The position numbers were made by a program, and so were the translations under genes. A stretch of DNA of 12,463 bases from Euryarchaeota archaeon UBA53 (GTDB taxonomy: Archaea > Thermoplasmatota > Poseidoniia > Poseidoniales > Poseidoniaceae): positions 1 to 12,463 of the forward strand of contig DAZU01000019.1 of assembly GCA_002507425.1 (NCBI GenBank), read 5' to 3'. The notes below the pieces were generated by a model. That model saw nothing but the letters and a program-made list of their open reading frames with translations, was not told where the DNA came from and did not search any database. Positions 1-8,000 of the stretch are shown here, one piece after another (the stretch's first letter is position 1; every line of letters begins with the position of its first letter).

Positions 1-569
1 TCTGTCCAATTGGATAAAGGGAAGACTCTGATAGATTCTCCTTTCTTTTTTCTGGAATTGTAAATATTCCATAGTTCAGGTCTCTGCCTTTTTGGATCCC
101 ATTGATGGCTTTCATTTCTGAAAGAAAAGACCCTTTCTTTCGCCCTAGATTTTTCTTCATCGCGCCTAGCACCACCAAAGGCAACGTCAAATTCATGTTT
201 GTCGAGAGCTTGTTTCAACCCTTGAGTTTTCATAACATCAGTATGCATCGCTGAGCCATGGATAAAAGGATTCATGCCCATGTTTTTACCATCTGGATTT
301 ATGTGAACAATCAAATCAAGACCCATATCTTTTGTTATTTTGTCTCTGAATTCTATCATCTCAGAAAATTTCCACATCGTATCGATATGCATCAGCGGAA
401 AAGGCGGTTTTGCTGGATAGAACGCCTTCATTGCAATGTGAAGCATTACAGATGAATCCTTCCCAACTGAGTAAAGCATTACCGGGTTTTCAGCTTCGGC
501 AACAACCTCTCTCATTATGTGAATAGCCTCGGCTTCCAACCTTTGAAGATGGGTCATCCTATCCTCCAT
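1..569 (-). CDS. cysD: Sulfate adenylyltransferase subunit 2 (CysD), 3' part cut off by the window edge
   Basis: Small, catalytic subunit of ATP sulfurylase, which with the GTPase CysN forms adenosine 5'-phosphosulfate and pyrophosphate from ATP and sulfate in the cytoplasm. Translating the minus strand from the ATG at 569 gives 189 uninterrupted residues that run off base 1; bacterial CysD has about 300. The match to remembered E. coli CysD is near collinear: THLQRLEAEAIHIMREV at 6-22, the PP-loop SVGKDSS at 34-40, NPFIHGSAMHTD at 100-111, GGARRDEEKSRAKER at 132-146 and RVFPLSNWT at 181-189. The ATG at 569 fits the family's N-terminus and lies 9 bases after the stop of the DHH gene, with a weak GAGGCGA ribosome-binding site overlapping that stop. 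Very probably co-transcribed with the DHH gene; cysN is expected just outside the window but is not seen. The gene lacks a stop in the window, so it is easily missed by ORF finders. Confidence 0.96.
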   Translation of the reverse strand, partial: MEDRMTHLQRLEAEAIHIMREVVAEAENPVMLYSVGKDSSVMLHIAMKAFYPAKPPFPLMHIDTMWKFSEMIEFRDKITKDMGLDLIVHINPDGKNMGMNPFIHGSAMHTDVMKTQGLKQALDKHEFDVAFGGARRDEEKSRAKERVFSFRNESHQWDPKRQRPELWNIYNSRKKKGESIRVFPLSNWT

Positions 570-578
570 CTTCTCGCC

Positions 579-1451
579 TCACTTGTCACGCCGGGTGTCG
601 ACTTCATTCATCAAGGCTGCCATATCCTCCTTTGGAAGATCGTCAATACCTCCCGCTGTTTCACGACCACCTCCTCCGAACATAGCGCACAACTCGCCGA
701 TCCCACTTTGCCCCCGCAAAGATATTTGATATGACCCTTCTTTTTCGATTGCAATTACGTGAGGCCCAGAACTCTCGGAATTTATTCTATGAGCAAATAC
801 CCCAACTACTCGACGAGCCCAAGCCTCATTTGGAAGGATATAAGCTCCATCTCTCAAACTTATGGATTCTGATTTTTCAATATCCTTCGCAAACCCCTTT
901 TTGAGAATTTCAAATTCTTTTGTTTCGAGGAACATTTCAGGAGTCTTAGCTTGCATGCAACTCAATAAAAGGGTATCAGGATGAAAATGTAAATCTGAAA
1001 TGTCCTTCCCATATCCGTTGTAATTCAATAATTCTCCCAGCTCTTTCAGATTAGGCATAGTTGAAACATCTGACAGACCATCTCCATGAAGCGCAACTTG
1101 ACTCCAATTTGATTTAATTCCTAGATATTCTTGCACAATTATTGCTGTGCAAACACTCGGAGAGTTGTCGATATATGTTTCTATATTGCCTTTGTATGAT
1201 CCTGCTAAGTGATGATCAAACCACTGAATTTTAACTCCATTTCTTTCAATATCAGAAGCAAGTGATGCGTTTCTTGCAAGCGAGATATCCATGACGACTA
1301 ATTCGTCCCCTTCCTTTGCGAATACCTTTCTCAGTAATTCGATGTCTCTTTTCACGCCAGTTATTCTCTTACCTTCGATGCCGTGCACTAATCCCCATTG
1401 AACCATGGAGCAAATACCATCAGCATCTCCATTGTAGGCAAACCAGCGCAT
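579..1451 (-). CDS. DHH/DHHA1-family phosphoesterase, candidate pAp/oligonucleotide phosphatase beside cysD
   Basis: A 290-residue soluble protein with the layout of DHH-DHHA1 phosphoesterases (NrnA, RecJ and GAN relatives), which use two metal ions to cleave phosphoester bonds. Visible motifs are NGDADGICS at 7-15 (metal ligands D9 and D11), D55 in VVMDIS, the name motif D79-H80-H81, LHGDG with D124, and a glycine-rich DHHA1 motif GGGGRETAGG at 259-268. Two usual residues differ: the histidine common before the DxD motif is N7, and the histidine of GGGH is R263. The gene is first in a minus-strand unit with cysD. Known family biochemistry (NrnA degrades pAp and nanoRNA) and the neighbour suggest removal of 3'-phosphoadenosine 5'-phosphate arising when PAPS is used. 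That substrate is inferred; a nanoRNase or general nucleotide phosphatase is also possible. The ATG at 1451 is chosen because the DHH motif starts directly after it. Confidence 0.9.
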   Translation of the reverse strand: MRWFAYNGDADGICSMVQWGLVHGIEGKRITGVKRDIELLRKVFAKEGDELVVMDISLARNASLASDIERNGVKIQWFDHHLAGSYKGNIETYIDNSPSVCTAIIVQEYLGIKSNWSQVALHGDGLSDVSTMPNLKELGELLNYNGYGKDISDLHFHPDTLLLSCMQAKTPEMFLETKEFEILKKGFAKDIEKSESISLRDGAYILPNEAWARRVVGVFAHRINSESSGPHVIAIEKEGSYQISLRGQSGIGELCAMFGGGGRETAGGIDDLPKEDMAALMNEVDTRRDK

Positions 1452-1601
1452 AATTGCCCGATGCAGAGGTATGCAATGAGTGTATTCATTAGATATCTGA
1501 TTATCGTTGTAAAGACATCCCTCGCCAGTTTGATAGTTATAGATTTTTTATCAACACTTTACCCTGTATCTATATCTATTTGGGAATATCATAATCATAA
1601 C
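1452..1601. other. Divergent intergenic region between the DHH gene and the surface-protein operon
   Basis: This 150-base non-coding gap separates two divergent transcription units and must hold both promoters. It is AT-rich, especially at 1530-1600. It contains an imperfect inverted pair, TGATA at 1531 and TATCA ending near 1553, on either side of an AT stretch, and a short tandem TATCTATATCTATT at 1567-1580. A longer reading of the plus-strand frame through this gap from 1398 would lack a clean signal peptide and would overlap the DHH gene, so the gap is treated as non-coding. No convincing promoter is seen for the minus-strand DHH gene. Confidence 0.6.
1571..1578 (+). promoter_or_regulatory. 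Candidate TATA box for the surface-protein operon
   Basis: TATATCTA is centred about 27 bases upstream of the ATG at 1602. That is where an archaeal TATA box would sit if the transcript were leaderless or nearly so, which is common in archaea. No purine-rich ribosome-binding site precedes this ATG, which agrees with a leaderless message. The match is short and the surroundings are AT-rich, so confidence is low. Confidence 0.3.
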
Positions 1602-4600
1602 ATGCGCCGAGAACTGATGATGTGTCTCATCATTCTGCTCTCAGTATATATCGTGCCAACAGGTGTTGAAGCGAACGGTATGAACAGTGAAGACCCGGGA
1701 GTGACTGATGTAGTAACATGGAGAGTAGGCGATAAATGGGTATACTCAGGAGCATTCGATCCCACTGTGTTGGTACAAAGTGCAGGAGTTGATGCTACCG
1801 TTGGTACTATAAATGGAGATTCTGAAACAACTGTTGATGCAGTAGTTGAAATTGATATCGACGGGAAGCAAACGTTGGTTTACCAAACTACATCTAGTGC
1901 AGATTTTGACAAAGGCGGCGTAGCTTTGGAGACCTACACAGGTAATTTGTACATTCAATACAGATTGGAAGAAATTAGGCGAGTTTCTGATCTTGCAAAA
2001 ATTTCCTCTGACCTTTCTTTGAACGTTCGCTATGTGCCGTTTGGGATTTCCTCTCTTACCCAACAGATTGCAGATATAACAATAAGCACAGATTATGATC
2101 CAATGAGTGAAAATTATGATTTTCCACTAAGGATTGGTGAAACATGGAACACATCTTATGTTTCATCAACTGCTTGGTCGGGATCTTCCGATTACATCAC
2201 GCCATTTCCACAACCTACAAGCGGTGCAAACCACACGAATTGGGAGGTCACAAACATTGGTAAACCAGTCAATGATTTAGGAGAACAGATTGGTTATGGA
2301 GGATGTAACGCCTCATATGAACTTACATCATATGATGATAATGGAACCGAGACCTCTTTCGAATGGTTTTGTCCAGAAGTGCGTAGTTTTGCTTGGTCGC
2401 ATACGGAAGAAGATATTGGATTAGTGATTGATTTTAGGCTTAAACAATACATGCCAGTTGGATCATCTGGTGTTGTCGCTAACTCAAATCCTGGTTACAG
2501 GAATATGAATATTGACGTTTCACTATCATCCCAAATAACTGCGTTGAATACTCCGATTGAGGTTTGGGCAAATGTAACCGATTCATCGGGAATTCCCCAA
2601 GCAGGAAAAACTGTTGAAATTAGATATGAGGCAACGGGATATAGTAAGATTGTGATAACTGGATTCAATGGTTCTGCATGGGCAGCAATTCCTGTTGGTA
2701 ATGCAAGAGATAATTCAGCGACGACCATCGATTACGCAAGTCACGGAGTAATTGCTTCTACCGATGGTATGTATGGCGTTTCTACCATTACCCTAGATGA
2801 GAACATAGTTGGATTGGATTTAGTCGCAGGATTGGAAAGAGCAAGCATACTGAGAAATCGAAGCGGGGATATAACATCACTAAACTCGATTTCTGGATTC
2901 AATGTTTTACCGGGAGATTATCTGAAAATTCAACTCCCTGTATACAATAGAGGAATCACAGATAGTTTGGAAACTACAACCCATATCACATATCCTGACG
3001 GAAATGAGATTGTAAAAATCCTACCTAAACTCGGGATGTTTGAACAATACATATTCGAAATTGAATGGCAGATAAATTCTAATGAAAGCATTTCAAACCA
3101 AACAATAATTTGGGATGTAGATAGGCTAAATAACAACAACAACGATGCGAATAGAACGAATAATATCCAGATAATGCCTCTTTTTGTAGGAAGTAATCCA
3201 ACACTTATCAGCCAAAACTACTCTGCTTGGACAGACGAGAAAATATTGATCGATGCGTCAGCTAGCTTTGATGCAGATGGAGGAGATATTTGGTGTATAT
3301 TTGATGTCGAATATGATGACGGAAGTTTCACTTTAGCAAACCAAGTTGTCATGAGAAATAATTGCTTCATTAACTGGACTTGGATTGATGACGGTTTGTA
3401 TGATATCGGAATAACAGTCTATGACCAAGAGGGAGATTCCACATTTGACAAAATATTTGTGGAAATTTACAATAGAGCGCCGCAAGTTGAAATTAACTCT
3501 TATCGAAATCAGGTAAAGGTCGAGCACCCTGTTACACTTTATGTATTTGCAAATGATTCTGACTCGGAAGATGTGTGGCCAGGATTAGTTGATGTTCACT
3601 GGCCAAAAGCTAATTGCAAAGAAGGGTATTACACCAGAATTTGCACAACAACTGCTATGGAAGAAGGCATCCATACTTTTACAGCGGTCGGAACTGACGA
3701 TGATGGAAATCAAACAAGTGCTACAATCGACATCGAGTTTACCAACATAGCACCGCATGACTTAGCAGTAACTATGTGGGACAATGAAAATAAATTAATC
3801 GAGCCAACAGAACAAATGGCTTGGAGCATAGTAGAGGATCAAGAAGTTGAACTGGCTGCTCGAGCTGAAGATTCAATAGATGACCTGTCTGGTCTAAGAT
3901 ATGAATGGTCTTTTGGCGCTAGCACTGAAGGAAGAGAGTCTAGAGTTCCGGTAACATGGACAGAATCTGGTATGAAAACGATACTAGTGAAGGCTATTGA
4001 CACTGAAAATGAGGAAAGTTCATGGGTAGAGAGATGGGTAGATGTTCAAAATCTGGAACCAATAGTAGATCAGCTACCTGAAGTAATGCCCATTGCTGAA
4101 GGACAAGAATTTACTCTGACAGGAAATGCAGAAGATACTCTCTCGGATAATGAGGATTTACAGGTTTGCTGGGATATTGACCCCGGGTCTGACTCGGATG
4201 GAATAGGCTCAGCAGATGATGACTGTGATATTGAAGGGTTCAATCTTACATACACGTGGCAAAACGCTGGGATATACAACATCGTTTTCCATGCTACAGA
4301 TGATGATGGAGCTAGAAATTCATCCTCTGCCTCGATAACAGTTCTGAACCTGCCACCAATTGTTCAGATAACGGTTTCCAGCAGTGCTGTTGTTGGCCAA
4401 AGTGTTGTTCTTGATGCATCAAAAACTATTGATTCTGTAATCGATAAGCAGGACTTATCTGTAAAATGGGACTTAGATTGTAGTATTGACAGTGATGGAG
4501 ACGGAATAAAAGACAACGACGATGATAAGTTCGGAATAATCGTAACTCATGAATTTAATAAACCCGGAAAGTATACAATAAAAGCAATAGTTTGGGATGA

Positions 4601-5006
4601 GGATATGGACAATTCTAGGAGTAAGGTCGTGGTAATCAATGTTGAGCAAGCAGATATGACGGTGATAGAGCAAATTGTAGACTCTCTTGTTGGTGAGGAT
4701 TCAAACCCATTTGTCCAGTTAGCGTTAATCTCACTGTTGATTTCTGTGACATTAATACTGCTATCTAGAAAACGAAAGAGAGATAATTCTGTCTGGGATG
4801 ATGAAGATTTACCTTCAATCCAAGCACCAATAAATGCACCAGATGTTGGAATATTTGACAGCAATATCCAGAATGGCGAAGAAGCAGAAACACCCCCGTT
4901 ACCAGAAAGTGGTCTTCCGGCAGGCTGGACAATGGAACAGTGGACACATTACGGACACCAATACTTGGATTCAAAACAGTCGGATGAAAGGCATAATCAA
5001 AAGTAG
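1602..5006 (+). CDS. Large secreted single-pass membrane protein with PKD/Ig-like repeats (first paralogue)
   Basis: A 1134-residue protein of unknown function, probably anchored in the cytoplasmic membrane and facing outward. From the ATG at 1602 it starts with a signal peptide (basic MRRE, hydrophobic 7-19, likely cleavage after VEA near 24). An N-terminal domain (about 38-290) opens with WRVGDKWVY and carries YDFPLRIGETW. Then come a CARDB-like domain (about 402-532, ending NNIQIMPLFVG) and about five PKD/Ig-like domains (about 533-1015). One transmembrane helix (about 1036-1055) is followed by the basic stop-transfer RKRKR and an acidic tail. The tail holds GLPAGWTMEQWTHYGHQYL at 1104-1122. 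Acidic Asp-rich loops at 858-875 and 963-975 (DSDGDGIKDNDDD) look like calcium sites. Cysteines pair as C235/C257, C565/C588, C672/C681 and C856/C875; C960 has no obvious partner. Around fifteen N-x-S/T sequons suggest glycosylation. The next gene is a full-length paralogue. Adhesion, envelope structure or sensing are all possible; I do not know which. Confidence 0.88.
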   Translation: MRRELMMCLIILLSVYIVPTGVEANGMNSEDPGVTDVVTWRVGDKWVYSGAFDPTVLVQSAGVDATVGTINGDSETTVDAVVEIDIDGKQTLVYQTTSSADFDKGGVALETYTGNLYIQYRLEEIRRVSDLAKISSDLSLNVRYVPFGISSLTQQIADITISTDYDPMSENYDFPLRIGETWNTSYVSSTAWSGSSDYITPFPQPTSGANHTNWEVTNIGKPVNDLGEQIGYGGCNASYELTSYDDNGTETSFEWFCPEVRSFAWSHTEEDIGLVIDFRLKQYMPVGSSGVVANSNPGYRNMNIDVSLSSQITALNTPIEVWANVTDSSGIPQAGKTVEIRYEATGYSKIVITGFNGSAWAAIPVGNARDNSATTIDYASHGVIASTDGMYGVSTITLDENIVGLDLVAGLERASILRNRSGDITSLNSISGFNVLPGDYLKIQLPVYNRGITDSLETTTHITYPDGNEIVKILPKLGMFEQYIFEIEWQINSNESISNQTIIWDVDRLNNNNNDANRTNNIQIMPLFVGSNPTLISQNYSAWTDEKILIDASASFDADGGDIWCIFDVEYDDGSFTLANQVVMRNNCFINWTWIDDGLYDIGITVYDQEGDSTFDKIFVEIYNRAPQVEINSYRNQVKVEHPVTLYVFANDSDSEDVWPGLVDVHWPKANCKEGYYTRICTTTAMEEGIHTFTAVGTDDDGNQTSATIDIEFTNIAPHDLAVTMWDNENKLIEPTEQMAWSIVEDQEVELAARAEDSIDDLSGLRYEWSFGASTEGRESRVPVTWTESGMKTILVKAIDTENEESSWVERWVDVQNLEPIVDQLPEVMPIAEGQEFTLTGNAEDTLSDNEDLQVCWDIDPGSDSDGIGSADDDCDIEGFNLTYTWQNAGIYNIVFHATDDDGARNSSSASITVLNLPPIVQITVSSSAVVGQSVVLDASKTIDSVIDKQDLSVKWDLDCSIDSDGDGIKDNDDDKFGIIVTHEFNKPGKYTIKAIVWDEDMDNSRSKVVVINVEQADMTVIEQIVDSLVGEDSNPFVQLALISLLISVTLILLSRKRKRDNSVWDDEDLPSIQAPINAPDVGIFDSNIQNGEEAETPPLPESGLPAGWTMEQWTHYGHQYLDSKQSDERHNQK
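4911..4967 (+). other. Codons for the tryptophan-rich tail motif, first copy
   Basis: Encodes GLPAGWTMEQWTHYGHQYL, residues 1104-1122 of the first surface protein, about 50 residues after the transmembrane helix and so predicted cytoplasmic. It is preceded by an acidic, proline-containing linker. Of its 19 residues, 14 are identical in the second paralogue, although the surrounding tails hardly align. I recall similar motifs near the C-terminus of other membrane proteins from Marine Group II archaea, but cannot verify this here. Confidence 0.6.
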
Positions 5007-5026
5007 CGGACTTAGTGCGCATTACC

Positions 5027-8000
5027 ATGCGACAGTTCATTCCGGTATTCATCGTCGTGATTTTAACTGCCTACGGACCTCTTTCTATGGTCGATGAGTT
5101 AGAAGAGTCAATAATCAAATCAAGTGGTGAAACTTCTACCGAAGTATTCGATGTACCTAACTGGAGAATAGGCGACAAGTGGGTCTACGAAACTGGCTTC
5201 GACGTCAATGAATTAATAGCTCAAGCGAATGTTTCAGCGTCGATAGATACTCTCACCGGTGACACAACTGTTGAGGTGGTCAACATCACTTACATGATGA
5301 TAGAAGGTGTTCAAAGTCTTGTTTACATTGTAGATATCAGAGGCGATTTCGCAACCGGGTCGAATTCACAAATCACAACTCCCGATGGAGATGAATATAC
5401 TGGCAGAGTAGATATTGAATATCGTGGACAGGATATTTTCAGGGTTTCGGACCTAGCCCAATGGAATCAAACCTTCTCTCTAACAGTGACTTTCCTTCCA
5501 TACTTTTTCGGAATTCCAATTGGTATTGCTACTCAAACCTTAGCACAGGACCTAGAATTTTCGACAATATACAATCCACCACGAGAGAAGTATGATTTCC
5601 CACTAAGAACTGGAGATCAATGGGTAGCTACCTATGATTCGGCTACTAACGTCTCAGGAACTTCAGATTACTTTGACCCAGGAGAATTTAGCACGCCATA
5701 CGTGCAAGACAATACTACCTATCAAGCAACAATAAACGGTACACCAACCGAAGATCAAGACACCATTCAATACACTGGTTGCTCCAACTCAATAAAAGTA
5801 AACAATTGGAACAACACTGGTGTTCCTGGAGGATTTGATTGGTATTGTAAGGCTGTTCGAAACTATGCATGGTATCGTATAGACAATCCTGCAGGTTTCA
5901 CAATAGATTGGAAATTGAAAACATATGAACCAGTTGATAGTTCAAGTGTAGACACAGGAGCTTCACCGGGAATAAGAAATGTAGCAATAGGCGTTACTCC
6001 AGAGTTCATTGCAATTCTGCCAAATGCTACCGAAGAAGTAGTTGGATACTTTTCTGTTAACGGCGTAGGCGAAGTAGGTAAAAATCTGCAACTTCGGTAC
6101 GAATCTGAGGGGATAATCCTGAGTTTAACAACCGACGGAGATGGCAAGGTAACAACTGACCTAGACGTTGGTTCTTCAAGAGATGCTTCAATGGCATCAG
6201 ATGACTGGTCGAGTAATGGTGTGATAATTTGGGACCCGGTTAACAAATACGTAGGAGCTACCACGATAGTGATGGACTTATCTGTTGTCGGAGTGGACTT
6301 AGTGGCTAAAGCTGATTCAATGATTGTTACAAGAACGAGAGGTAACGATACGACTATTTTATCCAAAGCAAGTGGATATAACGCCTTACCAGGAGATAAT
6401 CTACTATTCCAAGTGCCTGCCCAAAATCGAGGTGTATTAACCTCGCCTGCTACTGAAATGGAAATCACAACCCCAGATGGGACAACAATTCGAGGAGCGC
6501 TACCTGAAATTTCACCTTACAGCGAGGCTCGAGTTGATGTTAACTGGACTGTTCCAATCGACGCTGCAATTGGAAACCAAACACTATCATTCATGGTAGA
6601 TCCAGACAACGTCGTCACTGCTGATGCTAATCTGACAAACAACTTTGCAAGTCTTGACATCTACATTGGCAGGATGCCTGTCGCTGGCATGGTGTTATCT
6701 GACAATGTTTACACGTTTGAAAATGTGACAATTGATGCAACGAGTTCTTATGACGTCGATGGCGGCTTTGTTATGTGTTATTTTGAAATTCAAGATGGTT
6801 TTAGAACCGAATTGATTGATTCACCGGAATGCCAAACCAGTTGGTTCTGGGTTGATGATGGAGATTGGGCAGTAAAGGTAACAGTTGTTGATGACGAATT
6901 AGACGAAGTTATTCTGACACAAAATGCAACCATCCTAAACCGTGACCCTTACGTCAATCTTACGACATCAACTCCGGCAATATATGCCGGTGAGAGTATT
7001 ACTTTCGACGCATCTGATAGCGGTGATTTAGATACCGTATCGCCCGAAGGTCAGCATGTAACAATTACCTGGCCTAACAGCACATGCCAAGAAGGATTGT
7101 ATGGGCCATTATGCACATTTAGTCCAGAAGTGGAAGGTGTCCACGAGGTTGAAGTTCTAGTGACAGATGACGACAATGCTTCAGTATTGGAAGTGATGTC
7201 TTACGAGGTGATGAACGTCGCTCCAACAATAGGCGAGATGGCGCTATTCATAGATGGCATTCCATATCTACCTGATGACCAAGGTGTATGGAGTGTCGAC
7301 GAAGGGGTTGTTGTCACTCTTGAGATAGAGGGTGATGATACCTTATCAGACAAGGAAGATTTGTTGATTACTTGGTATCCTGACGACCCCAATGAAAATT
7401 GGACAGAAACTACATCTGGGCCAAGTTCTTCAATCTCTGCTGCATGGGATTACTCTGGGTTACATACTATCCGCGCATTTGTCACAGACAATGACGGGGT
7501 CACGAGTGAGAATGTAACTGGATACGTTTCAATAAACAACATTGCGCCTGTTTTAGACCCACTTCCTGCACAAAAAGGAATATTCGAAGATGCTGTATTA
7601 ACCCTAAATGCATCTGCATTCGACGAAGCAGATTCAGAAAAACTTAGATTTTGCTGGGATTTGATAGGTAACCTAGATAGCGACGGAAATGGTATCCTAA
7701 CAGATGATTGTGATGTTGAGGGACCGCAACTAGTGTATGCTTGGACAACGGAAGGATTGAGAACAATAACAGCAAATGTGTGGGATGATGATAATGCAAC
7801 TGACTTCTTTTCAATTGACATTACAGTTGTTAACCAACCTCCACGCGCAGAGATAACTGTTGAAAATATTGATTTGGAATTTGACGGTGAGATCTTGACA
7901 ATCAATGAAGGTGATTCAATCACATTGTCCGCTATCAACTCAACAGACACAACTACTGATAGAAGCCGTATGGTGTTCATATGGGATGATCCAAACACCG

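Noticed and set aside
258..455. Plus-strand open frame of 65 codons
   Set aside because: It lies antisense within cysD, whose conserved motifs run through the same bases; the frame encodes nothing recognisable.
1531..1553. TGATA/TATCA inverted pair as an operator or hairpin terminator
   Set aside because: The arms are only five bases with a spacer of about 13 in AT-rich DNA, which is expected by chance; it is mentioned only as part of the intergenic description.
1398..1601. N-terminal extension of the first surface protein from an ATG at 1398
   Set aside because: It would overlap the start of the DHH gene and push the signal peptide 68 residues inward. The ATG at 1602 gives a normal signal peptide and a plausible TATA element upstream.
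5015..5026. GTG at 5015 as the start of the second surface protein
   Set aside because: Possible, but it only adds four residues before a good signal sequence and has no ribosome-binding site; the ATG at 5027 is simpler.
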